A stretch of DNA of 6,370 nt, taken from Bacteroidota bacterium (lineage in GTDB: Bacteria; Bacteroidota; Kryptoniia; Kryptoniales; JAKASW01). The position numbers were made by a program, and so were the translations under genes. A model generated the notes under the pieces. The model worked only from the letters and a program-made list of their open reading frames with translations. It searched no databases and was not told the origin of the DNA. The stretch covers positions 1-6,370 of the forward strand of contig JAJYOS010000406.1 of assembly GCA_021796055.1 (NCBI GenBank), read 5' to 3'. Positions 1-6,370 of this stretch are shown piece by piece (position 1 is the first letter of the stretch; each line of letters starts with the position of its first letter).

Positions 1-5
1 CCTCC
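1..5 (-). promoter_or_regulatory. Possible ribosome binding site of a further downstream gene
   Basis: The minus strand ends the window with GCCGGAGG, 11 bases past the peptidase stop codon. GGAGG is a strong Shine-Dalgarno core, so a fourth co-oriented gene could start just outside the left edge. Nothing of that gene is visible, so this is an inference from five bases. Confidence 0.35.
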
Positions 6-16
6 GGCGAAACAGA

Positions 17-2437
17 TTATTCTTCTCGGCTCTCTATCTCGGCGATCGCGTTCTTCGCCATTTGAACAAGGCGGCCGTCCGGCTCGACTTTCAGCCGTTC
101 CTTAAGAAGAGGGATGACAGACTTGCCACCAATTTTGCCGAGCCCGTTGATCGCGCCCGCGCGGACCCAAATGTAAGGATCGGAAAGATATTTTGATAAC
201 AGCGATATCGTTTGCTTGTGGTCCTTGTCCATTTCAGTCAGGACTGATATACCCGCGGTTCGCAGATGTTCAGGCTCACCGTACAACGAATAATTTACGG
301 CGATTTCGTGCGCCATGTTCGGCCTGATTTTCGTCAGGTTCTGGAGAGCGGTTGTGCGCAGAATCTGATGATACGAGCGCCTGTCCAGAGCGGTATAGAT
401 AACGTGAACCGCCATATGTGGATCGACCTTTGCGATCGCGTTGACGGCTGCGGCTCTGACAAAGTAATTCGTCCTGTTGTAAAATATTCCCCACATGAGT
501 CTTGCGATCGCCGTGTCATTCTTGAATTCTCCAAGAGCGTCGATTGCCGCGGCCTGAACCCGCGGATCCTTGTCGTTAACTGCGGCGATCAACGCATTCT
601 TAGCTCCATCGTTCTTGTACATACCAAGCAATGTCGCGCACTTCTGTCGTACGGCCCAGAAGTCGTCTTCCTTTAGAGCGGTAAAGAGAGCGCTCTCGGC
701 TGTATCCTTGTAAGCGCTTTCGAGTTGCTCGGCGGCACGAATTCTTCCCACGACATCCGCGTCGTGCTTGAGCTGGTATTCCAACATCGAGACTGATTTG
801 GAGAAGTAAACCTGGTCGAGCAGCCAATGACCCTGGTCGAAATTGACCATAAGCGGCTTCCCGCTTACATGGAATTTGTAGGTGTTTGAAAGGGAATCGA
901 TCCAGACTCTTTTCAAGTATGTGGAAGTTGGCGTGACGATTTGGATGTCGACAGGCATCCTGTAAACAGGCGTCAGGCTGTCGACGGTCTGGATCTGCTC
1001 GACGCGCATCTTCACTGTATTATTCCCTGGGTTGTAGGCATAGCTGACGTTGAAATCCGGATGACCGCCTTTATACAACCATTCCCTGAAGAACCAGTTC
1101 ATATTGTAGCCTGTCGCCTCTGTTATCGCCTGGGCGAAATCATGCGTGTCGACGTTCCTGTACTTGTATTCTTTGACGTAGAGTCTTATAGCTCTATCAA
1201 ACAACGTATCGCCGAGGAAGTATCTCAACATATTGAGCATTGAAGCTCCGCGCGGATAAATGTAGGTGTTGAAGACATCCACGGGTCGGGCGTAATGCTT
1301 CCAGACGGTAGGCTGACGTCGGACGTTGTCGGCGGCTATGACCTGCTTGTGATTGTTATACATTTCATATTCGAATTCCTGCTTACCGTACGCGTGTTCG
1401 CGGTAAAGTGCCTCGAAATAAGTAGCGAATCCCTCATTTAGCCATGAGCTCGCCCAATTGCGTGTCGTCAGGAGGTCACCGAACCACTGGTGCGCGGTCT
1501 CATGTGCTATCAGCGGAACGCTTGATATCTGTGGATCCGCGTCCTGATCATGAAGCGTTCCATCGGTAAGGGTAATTGCCGAGACATTTTCTTCGCCGCC
1601 CCAGGTGAAGTCCGTCACCGTCGTTAGCGCGAGTTTTTCCCAGGGAAACGGCTGGCCGGTAATCTGCGAATAGAATTTTACTATATCAGGCTCCTGGGCG
1701 AAGTTCGACTTTATTAGCGAACCGTAGCTCGGATCGCAGTAGAAATCGATCGGCAGCTTCCCGAGGTGATCGGTGAATTCTTCGAACTTTCCCGCGATTA
1801 TGGAGATGAGATAAACGACGTGCGGTCTCGGCTCAACCCAGTCGAACCGCTTTTCGGCACCTCCGTCGACTGTCGATTCCCTCTTGAGGTAGCCGTTTGA
1901 TATGACCGTCCAGCTTGCCGGAACGGTCGCTATCATTTCGCTTGCGGTAAAGTCGTCCGGGTAGTCGTGGCACGGGAACCAGTATCGGGCATCTTCCGGC
2001 TCGCTCATGCTCCATACCTCAGGATTCCGTTTAGGATATCCCTTGTCGGGAGTTATGAAGAATAACCCTCGGGATGGCTTAGTGGAATAAGATATCGAGT
2101 AGGTGAGTCTTGAATCTAATCCGTACTGCCTGGGAAAAACGATGGTGAGTATCTTTCCATCGTACCGGTAGTGTAGTGGGACATCTCTCATCGTCACGCT
2201 TTTTATATTCATGTCTACAGCATTCAAATGAATCGAGTCAAGAGAAGTCCGAAACGGAGTGATTGTTTCAGAGACTTTCCCGAAGACTGTCTTAGTAGTC
2301 ATATCGAAGTGAAGCCGAATGACTACGTTGGACATGTGAAACTCCCTGTTAGGGGCGTGATGCGCGGGCGGCAGGGTATGGGCAGAGGTATTAGAAACCG
2401 CCAGGATTACAAGTAAGGGCAAAAGGTACTTCTTCAT
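17..2437 (-). CDS. Exported M1-family zinc aminopeptidase with C-terminal HEAT repeats
   Basis: The 806-residue product would remove N-terminal amino acids from peptides outside the cytoplasm. A Sec signal peptide (MKKYLLPLLVILAVSNTSA) ends near residue 19. The M1 N-terminal saddle domain covers about 33-235 and includes RYWFPCHDYPDD. The catalytic domain, about 240-455, has the zinc site HETAH (H312, E313, H316) and E335 in WLNEGFATYFE, the exact HExxH-x18-E spacing. Y394 in YPRGASML is the likely transition-state tyrosine. The exopeptidase motif reads GGEEN (280-284) where relatives have GGMEN or GAMEN; E283 is the usual amine-binding Glu and E282 replaces Met. After a beta domain (about 456-545), residues about 560-803 form roughly six or seven HEAT-like helical repeats with segments such as DPRVQAAAIDALGEF and DPYIWVRAGAINGLGKIG. 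All zinc and catalytic residues are present, so it should be active. No type IX secretion tail or C-terminal anchor is evident. It ends the visible operon; substrates are unknown. Confidence 0.95.
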   Translation of the reverse strand: MKKYLLPLLVILAVSNTSAHTLPPAHHAPNREFHMSNVVIRLHFDMTTKTVFGKVSETITPFRTSLDSIHLNAVDMNIKSVTMRDVPLHYRYDGKILTIVFPRQYGLDSRLTYSISYSTKPSRGLFFITPDKGYPKRNPEVWSMSEPEDARYWFPCHDYPDDFTASEMIATVPASWTVISNGYLKRESTVDGGAEKRFDWVEPRPHVVYLISIIAGKFEEFTDHLGKLPIDFYCDPSYGSLIKSNFAQEPDIVKFYSQITGQPFPWEKLALTTVTDFTWGGEENVSAITLTDGTLHDQDADPQISSVPLIAHETAHQWFGDLLTTRNWASSWLNEGFATYFEALYREHAYGKQEFEYEMYNNHKQVIAADNVRRQPTVWKHYARPVDVFNTYIYPRGASMLNMLRYFLGDTLFDRAIRLYVKEYKYRNVDTHDFAQAITEATGYNMNWFFREWLYKGGHPDFNVSYAYNPGNNTVKMRVEQIQTVDSLTPVYRMPVDIQIVTPTSTYLKRVWIDSLSNTYKFHVSGKPLMVNFDQGHWLLDQVYFSKSVSMLEYQLKHDADVVGRIRAAEQLESAYKDTAESALFTALKEDDFWAVRQKCATLLGMYKNDGAKNALIAAVNDKDPRVQAAAIDALGEFKNDTAIARLMWGIFYNRTNYFVRAAAVNAIAKVDPHMAVHVIYTALDRRSYHQILRTTALQNLTKIRPNMAHEIAVNYSLYGEPEHLRTAGISVLTEMDKDHKQTISLLSKYLSDPYIWVRAGAINGLGKIGGKSVIPLLKERLKVEPDGRLVQMAKNAIAEIESREE

Positions 2438-2441
2438 CGCT

Positions 2442-2447
2442 CTCCTC
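2442..2447 (-). promoter_or_regulatory. Ribosome binding site of the M1 aminopeptidase gene
   Basis: The minus strand carries GAGGAG, ending four bases before the ATG at 2435-2437. It decides the start: the frame also has an ATG at 2474-2476, which would add 13 charged residues (SGIRPTTTKRRA) ahead of the signal peptide, without a purine-rich site before it. Confidence 0.75.
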
Positions 2448-2456
2448 TTGGTTGTT

Positions 2457-2492
2457 GTCGGGCGAATGCCGGACATATGTTACAAATGTTAC
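2457..2492. repeat. Short direct repeat and imperfect hairpin in the prenyltransferase-peptidase gap
   Basis: Just after the prenyltransferase stop, ATGTTAC occurs twice in the plus reading (2477-2483 and 2486-2492), nine bases apart start to start, and overlaps the palindrome ACATATGT (2473-2480). Next to it, GTCGGGC (2457-2463) and GCCGGAC (2468-2474) form a 7-bp stem with one mismatch and a four-base loop. On the minus strand the hairpin is followed by AACAACC rather than T residues, so it is not an intrinsic terminator. It may be an mRNA structure upstream of the peptidase ribosome binding site, or chance. Confidence 0.3.
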
Positions 2493-3314
2493 TTAGACTT
2501 TTCCCACTATCAGCGCCACAAGCCCGAAGATCATCATGAGCTTATAGCCGAAACTCGCTTCCGAGAAGCTGCTTCTCGTGATAAGCAGGTATGTTATGTA
2601 AACTCCGATTGGGAATATTGTCAGACCGCACACGGTTAGAAACTGAATCGGCAAAATTCCCAACTGAAAAGCCCCCCAAGCGGCGAAAAGGAGTATAATC
2701 GTCAAAGCAATTGAAAGCCAGGCAGATGTTCTTGTCCCGTATCTCGTGGCTATCGTGCGAACTCCGATCTCTCCGTCGCCTCTGACGTCTTCGGCATCCT
2801 TGATAATCTCGCGGATGAGATTTGCCAGGAAGGCAAAAAGCGCGGCAGGGTAGACGTCTCTGATGTCGCCCACGGCGGCTCCTCCGTAAAGGAAAGCAAG
2901 CCCTGTAACCAACGCCACAACGAAGTTGCTAAGGAAGATCATCCGCTTGAACTTGAAGCTGTACGCGAACACCAACCCTCCAGCGGCCAACGCAATCAGC
3001 AATGTCCAGATATTCACGGCAGCGCTGATTATCAGTCCGATTAATGTGGTGACGATATAGAAAATTGTCGCTTGCCTTTTTGAAAGTTTCCCTGAAACCA
3101 AAGGGCGTTTCGGACGATTTATCCTGTCAATATCGATATCGAAGAGATCATTAATCGCATTCCCTCCTGCGGTGATCAACGATGCGGCGAGTGCCGCCGC
3201 GAAGATATGCCAGTTTCTAGCGATGTCCAGACCGCAAAGTATTCCCGCGACCTCCACGCTCAAGAAGGCTAGTATAACGTTTCCGATGCGGGCGAGCTTT
3301 AAGTAGCTTGACAT
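2493..3314 (-). CDS. UbiA-superfamily prenyltransferase, digeranylgeranylglyceryl-phosphate-synthase-like
   Basis: This is an integral inner-membrane enzyme of 273 residues that would transfer a prenyl group from a prenyl diphosphate to an acceptor. The first Asp motif is NDLFDIDID (residues 55-63; D56, D59, D63), followed by RINRPKRPLVSGKLS. The second is KDAEDVRGD (172-180; D173, D176, D180), followed by EIGVRTIATRYG. Both bind Mg-diphosphate in this superfamily. Around nine hydrophobic segments fit the usual fold. The NAINDxFDxxIDxINRPxRP and REIIKDxEDVxGD wording is closest, from memory, to archaeal-type geranylgeranylglyceryl-phosphate geranylgeranyltransferases. It is less like MenA or 4-hydroxybenzoate UbiA. 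Homogentisate or chlorophyll-type prenyltransferases share a similar second motif and remain possible. The acceptor is therefore uncertain: an archaeal-type ether lipid, a quinone or another aromatic. The start matches the family N-terminus (SSYLKLARIGN). The gene lies 17 bases after the Omp85-like gene and 55 before the peptidase. Confidence 0.9.
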   Translation of the reverse strand: MSSYLKLARIGNVILAFLSVEVAGILCGLDIARNWHIFAAALAASLITAGGNAINDLFDIDIDRINRPKRPLVSGKLSKRQATIFYIVTTLIGLIISAAVNIWTLLIALAAGGLVFAYSFKFKRMIFLSNFVVALVTGLAFLYGGAAVGDIRDVYPAALFAFLANLIREIIKDAEDVRGDGEIGVRTIATRYGTRTSAWLSIALTIILLFAAWGAFQLGILPIQFLTVCGLTIFPIGVYITYLLITRSSFSEASFGYKLMMIFGLVALIVGKV

Positions 3315-3328
3315 TGAGTTTATTACAG

Positions 3329-3333
3329 TCCTT
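3329..3333 (-). promoter_or_regulatory. Weak ribosome binding site of the prenyltransferase gene, overlapping the upstream stop codon
   Basis: The minus strand reads TAAGGA, so an AAGGA motif overlaps the TAA of the Omp85-like gene. It is 14 bases from the prenyltransferase ATG, longer than the usual 5-9. No start codon lies between them in frame. Translational coupling with the upstream gene is a plausible inference. Confidence 0.35.
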
Positions 3334-5092
3334 AAAATCGATTTACCAAACCGAAATGTATCTTCCCTTGCGTGAATGAATCGCCCTTCCCAATGGCGAA
3401 GCTTGCTTTCAAAATGCCAAGCCCCGTCTCTACCTGCGTGCCGATCCCGTAGCCGTAAAGGGTAAACGAGGTAGCGGGCGTATCCGCGAGCGGATCGCTC
3501 TGTTGGTAAATATATCCCGCATCGACGAAAGCGAAGAGGAACGATTCCCGCCCAGTCGCGAACCTGTACTCTACGTTTGTCCAGGCGGCCTTCGACGCGA
3601 GAAATTGATTTTCCAGGTAGCCACGAATCGTATTAGTGCCGCCTATCCGGTACATGTCGGTCTGATCGAGTTCGGTGCCGGTGACCTGCTCACCGTGTAT
3701 TCCGATCGCTAGTATCTGCCTCGGCAAAAACTCGTGGTAAATAGAAAGATCCACATTAAGATGCTGCACGTAGTTCGTCAGCCTGGTGTCAGGGAGGATA
3801 AGCTGCGATGGCCCATATATTTTCTTCTGGCCGAATTCGACCTGCGTGTCGTAGAGCAGACCTTTCGTCGGGCTGTAAAGATTGTTCCTCGTGTCGTAGG
3901 TTATTCCAATGCCTAGGTTGAGGACGCTGCTTTCGTAAACGGAGTAATTGTTTTCGGCGCTCAAGAGCGGCGTAGTGGAAATGTCGCTGAACGAGAGGTT
4001 TGCGTTTAAGTTGTCGTTGAATGAGAAAATGCCACTTGCGCCGAAGTTCCTCGTGACCGACGTAGAATCCTGCTGGCGCTGGGTGAAGCTCAGCTGTGCA
4101 GTTATAGGCAGGCCGAAAATATAAGGTTCCGCGTAGGCTATTTCGAGCTGCTGCGTTAGCTTCGTCTCCTGGTGCCATTGCGCGCTGAACTTCCTGCCGG
4201 TCCCGAAGAGGTTTAGCATTGAGATGTTGATCATCCCCGTGAAATAGCCCGGCTGCCCGAATTGGCCCGGCATATAACCAATAATACCGTCGAACGTATT
4301 GGTGTTCCCTTCGGCGACGCTCATCAGTATCCCGGTCGTGTCGCCGCTCTCGAAGAGTTGAGGCTGGCTGACGCTGCGGAAGAATCCGAGTTTTTCGACT
4401 CGCTGCCTCGCCTGGCTCAACTCGTTTTCGTTGTAATATGAATCCGGTGGAATCGCCAGTGCCCTGAGGATCACGTAGTTCTTGGTGACGGTGTTTCCTT
4501 TTATACGGACCGCGTCGATGCGCACGCGTTTCCCTTCATGGAAATCCAGCGATACGCAAAGAGAATCGTGTCCATTGTTGTTGTAGATGAAAAGGCTGTC
4601 TATGGAAATCTTGGCGAGCGGAAACCCTACGGCATTGTATTGCTTCAGGATGTAGTCCATGTCATTTTCAAGCACAGCCTGGTCAAAAGGTTTGCCGCGA
4701 CTCGTATTCATTTCTTCAGCGAGCCGAACTTCAGACATGAATTTGTTTCCGTGAATTAAAATCCTCCCTATTACTATGCGCGGACCCTCTGTCACAAATA
4801 TATCGAGGCGCGATCGAGCAGAATCTGCGGGGACCGCGACGCGGAAAGAGTCGACCCTGAAAAGTATATAACCGTTAGCGTAATAACTTTCGCTCATTTG
4901 AGCGAGCCCGGACTTAATGCGGGAGGTGTCGTTGGCGTTGAAACCCAGCGGCTGGAAATACTCCTGCAGTGTCATATCGCTAAACACGGAAGTCCCTAGA
5001 AATTTCACCGAGGTTATTTTTGATTCCGCCCTCAGGTTCGCGGCAAACATAAAAATGATACATAAAAAAAAGCCTGGTAAAGGAAACTTCAT
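3332..5092 (-). CDS. Omp85/BamA-TamA family outer-membrane protein with three POTRA domains
   Basis: Omp85 proteins are 16-stranded outer-membrane barrels with periplasmic POTRA domains that insert or export other proteins. With the Met at 5090-5092 as start the product is 586 residues. It has a signal peptide (about 1-23, MKFPLPGFFLCIIFMFAANL then RA), POTRA domains at about 25-103, 104-188 and 189-263, and a barrel from about 264 to a terminal Phe. The POTRA pattern shows in repeated segments such as LIHGNKFMSEVRL and RIKGNTVTKNYVI, the latter followed by RVEKLGFFRSV. The barrel carries the Omp85 motif IRGY (R490), the conserved loop-6 arginine. Size and POTRA count resemble TamA more than BamA, which has five POTRAs and about 800 residues. 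An upstream ATG (5117-5119) would add nine residues but lies seven bases after the terminator stem; neither start has a good ribosome binding site. It probably opens an operon with the prenyltransferase. The substrate cannot be told from sequence. Confidence 0.92.
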   Translation of the reverse strand: MKFPLPGFFLCIIFMFAANLRAESKITSVKFLGTSVFSDMTLQEYFQPLGFNANDTSRIKSGLAQMSESYYANGYILFRVDSFRVAVPADSARSRLDIFVTEGPRIVIGRILIHGNKFMSEVRLAEEMNTSRGKPFDQAVLENDMDYILKQYNAVGFPLAKISIDSLFIYNNNGHDSLCVSLDFHEGKRVRIDAVRIKGNTVTKNYVILRALAIPPDSYYNENELSQARQRVEKLGFFRSVSQPQLFESGDTTGILMSVAEGNTNTFDGIIGYMPGQFGQPGYFTGMINISMLNLFGTGRKFSAQWHQETKLTQQLEIAYAEPYIFGLPITAQLSFTQRQQDSTSVTRNFGASGIFSFNDNLNANLSFSDISTTPLLSAENNYSVYESSVLNLGIGITYDTRNNLYSPTKGLLYDTQVEFGQKKIYGPSQLILPDTRLTNYVQHLNVDLSIYHEFLPRQILAIGIHGEQVTGTELDQTDMYRIGGTNTIRGYLENQFLASKAAWTNVEYRFATGRESFLFAFVDAGYIYQQSDPLADTPATSFTLYGYGIGTQVETGLGILKASFAIGKGDSFTQGKIHFGLVNRF

Positions 5093-5126
5093 CCTGTGTT
5101 GAAAATACGGCGAGAACATGAGAAGA

Positions 5127-5162
5127 AACAGGGGCGAACATTGGAAAATGCGCGCCCCTGTT
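5127..5162 (-). terminator. Probable intrinsic terminator after carB
   Basis: A perfect 10-bp inverted repeat (AACAGGGGCG at 5127-5136, CGCCCCTGTT at 5153-5162) encloses 16 bases. Inside it a second short stem, CATT/AATG, closes a four-base loop. On the minus strand the stem runs into TGTTTCTTCTC, a moderately T-rich tail. It starts 36 bases past the carB stop codon and ends before the next gene, as expected of a Rho-independent terminator. The tail is not a pure T run, so termination may be partial. The plus-strand side is followed by GAAGAAAAGG, so it would not terminate in that direction. Confidence 0.65.
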
Positions 5163-5198
5163 GAAGAAAAGGACTTCGTATGAAGCTTCAGCGATTTT

Positions 5199-6370
5199 TT
5201 ATCTGTGATAGTCCTGGATCGGTTTTACTCCGAGCTGGCCCGATTGAAGCGATTTAATCGCCTTGACCGCGGCCGATGCTGCGGAGAGGGTCGTCGCGAA
5301 CGAGACCTTGTGCTCGATTGCGGCCCACCCGATGGCATATTCGTCGTAACGCGCCTCTTCTCCCAAGGGCGTGTTTACTATGAACTGTATCTTACCATTT
5401 TTTATGAAGTCGACTATGTTAGGTCTTCCTTCGCTGACCTTGAAAATTTTCTCGTTTGCTATGTCATGCTCGCTGAAAAACTTGGCGGTCCCCTCGGTAG
5501 CTATGACTTTGAATCCAAGATCGATGAAATCTCGAGCTATCTCTACGGTGGATTCGTTTTTGTCGTTGTCGTTGACACTGAACAATACGGATCCCGTCTG
5601 AGGAAGGGGGTTGCCCGCCGCCGCCTGCGACTTTGCGTAGGCCGCGCCGAAGTTCGTGTCGATCCCCATCACCTCGCCGGTGGATCTCATCTCCGGTCCG
5701 AGGAAAACCTTGACGTGAGCGAACCTGTTGAACGGGAACACCGCCTCCTTTATGGCTATGTGCTTGAAGTTACCGTTCACGGGACCGATTCCCATCTCTT
5801 TAAGCTTTTTTCCGAGCATTATCTTAGCGGCAATCTTAGCGAGCGGTAACCCAATACTTTTGCTCACGAAAGGCACGGTGCGGCTCGCGCGGGGATTGAC
5901 TTCAATAACGTAGACCACATCATCCTTCATGGCGAACTGAATGTTCATCAGACCGATGACGTTCAACCCTTTCGCCAGCATGTGCGTGTAGTCTTTCAGT
6001 TCCTTGAGACACTTGTCGGTAATCATGTAAGGCGGGATAACTGCCGCGCTGTCTCCTGAGTGAATTCCCGCCTCTTCGATGTGCTCCATTATGGCGCCGA
6101 TGATAACGTCATCGCCATCGGCAACGGCGTCCACATCGAACTCGAACGCGTCCTCGAGAAACCTGTCGATCAATACCGGCTTATCGGGAGAGATGTCCGC
6201 CGCGGTCTGCATGTAATGTTTGAGCGATTCTTCGTTGTAGCAGATTTCCATGGCTCTGCCTCCGAGGACATACGAAGGTCGAACCAGAACCGGGTATCCT
6301 ATGAGTGAAGCGACGTCGGTCGCTTCCGCTACTGAATAGGCGGTTCCGAATTCCGGATGCGGTATCTTCA
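5199..6370 (-). CDS. carB: Carbamoyl-phosphate synthase large subunit, C-terminal part (5' end outside window)
   Basis: CarB makes carbamoyl phosphate from bicarbonate, ATP and glutamine-derived ammonia for pyrimidine and arginine synthesis in the cytoplasm. About 390 codons are visible; the family is usually about 1070 residues. The frame stays open to the right edge, so the first visible Met (6249-6251) is internal: the residues before it, GYPVLVRPSYVLGGRA, are the conserved ATP-grasp segment of the carbamate-phosphorylating half. Counting from that Met, Q105, E117 and N119 (in IEVNPRASRTVPF) match the metal ligands Q829, E841 and N843 of E. coli CarB. The C-terminal MGS-like allosteric domain covers about residues 218-350 and keeps ATEGTA, K271 and VNT, which match the UMP/IMP pocket. 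E59, D67, E169 and T320 match the E. coli ornithine-site residues. The E. coli numbering is from memory. The reading frame looks intact to its TAA, and a hairpin terminator follows. Confidence 0.97.
   Translation of the reverse strand, partial: KIPHPEFGTAYSVAEATDVASLIGYPVLVRPSYVLGGRAMEICYNEESLKHYMQTAADISPDKPVLIDRFLEDAFEFDVDAVADGDDVIIGAIMEHIEEAGIHSGDSAAVIPPYMITDKCLKELKDYTHMLAKGLNVIGLMNIQFAMKDDVVYVIEVNPRASRTVPFVSKSIGLPLAKIAAKIMLGKKLKEMGIGPVNGNFKHIAIKEAVFPFNRFAHVKVFLGPEMRSTGEVMGIDTNFGAAYAKSQAAAGNPLPQTGSVLFSVNDNDKNESTVEIARDFIDLGFKVIATEGTAKFFSEHDIANEKIFKVSEGRPNIVDFIKNGKIQFIVNTPLGEEARYDEYAIGWAAIEHKVSFATTLSAASAAVKAIKSLQSGQLGVKPIQDYHR

Noticed and set aside
266..676. 136-codon plus-strand open frame opposite the peptidase HEAT domain
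   Set aside because: It is antisense to convincing HEAT-repeat coding sequence, and its Arg/Val/Asp/Cys-rich composition is typical of a shadow frame.
2457..2474. The hairpin after the prenyltransferase as an intrinsic terminator
   Set aside because: On the transcribed strand it is followed by AACAACC and then a ribosome binding site, with no T-rich tail. The stem also has a central mismatch.
2435..2476. Start of the M1 peptidase at the ATG at 2474-2476
   Set aside because: It would put 13 charged residues before a classic signal peptide and has no ribosome binding site. The ATG at 2435-2437 has GAGGAG at the right place.
5090..5119. Start of the Omp85-like gene at the ATG at 5117-5119
   Set aside because: It is only seven bases past the carB terminator stem, with no purine-rich site before it. 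The ATG at 5090-5092 gives a cleaner signal peptide. Not fully excluded.
5181..5190. Perfect 10-base palindrome TGAAGCTTCA in the carB downstream region
   Set aside because: It is too short, with no flanking symmetry or second copy, and 10-base palindromes occur by chance. It lies before the stronger terminator hairpin and needs no separate explanation.
5205..5849. 214-codon open frame on the plus strand opposite carB
   Set aside because: It lies entirely antisense to well-conserved carB codons, resembles no family I know, and is explained as a shadow frame of a real gene.
5199..6251. A complete 350-residue gene starting at the Met at 6249-6251
   Set aside because: The frame continues upstream to the window edge with conserved CarB sequence (GYPVLVRPSYVLGGRA), so this Met is internal to a longer gene.

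Overview
All four genes in this window read on the minus strand, so transcription runs from high to low coordinates. In that order they are: the 3' part of carB (carbamoyl-phosphate synthase large subunit); an Omp85/TamA-like outer-membrane protein with three POTRA domains; an integral-membrane UbiA-superfamily prenyltransferase of the digeranylgeranylglyceryl-phosphate-synthase-like type; and an exported M1 zinc aminopeptidase with a C-terminal HEAT-repeat domain. Coding density is high. No tRNA, rRNA, mobile element or CRISPR array was seen, and no stretch over 300 bases lacks a gene.

The organism is a Gram-negative (diderm) bacterium, shown by the Omp85 barrel ending in phenylalanine and the Sec-type signal peptides. 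The GGMEN-type M1 peptidase with HEAT repeats and the archaeal-like UbiA protein would fit a lineage of the FCB group (Ignavibacteria, Chlorobi, Bacteroidota or relatives). This placement is inferred from general familiarity with these families and is uncertain.

Layout: carB enters from the right edge and stops at 5199. A hairpin with a T-rich tail (5127-5162) then looks like its intrinsic terminator. The other three genes follow with gaps of only 17 and 55 bases, which suggests one operon: omp85-like, ubiA-like, M1 peptidase. A GGAGG motif lies at the very left edge, on the minus strand just after the peptidase stop codon, so the operon may continue beyond the window.

The operon's products all belong to the cell envelope: outer-membrane biogenesis or export, prenyl-lipid or quinone synthesis in the inner membrane, and peptide trimming outside the cytoplasm. 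No shared pathway can be shown from the sequence. carB (pyrimidine and arginine precursor supply) is probably just a neighbour. I found no convincing new biological system. The points most worth a second look are the archaeal-type UbiA motifs and the GGEEN variant of the M1 exopeptidase motif.
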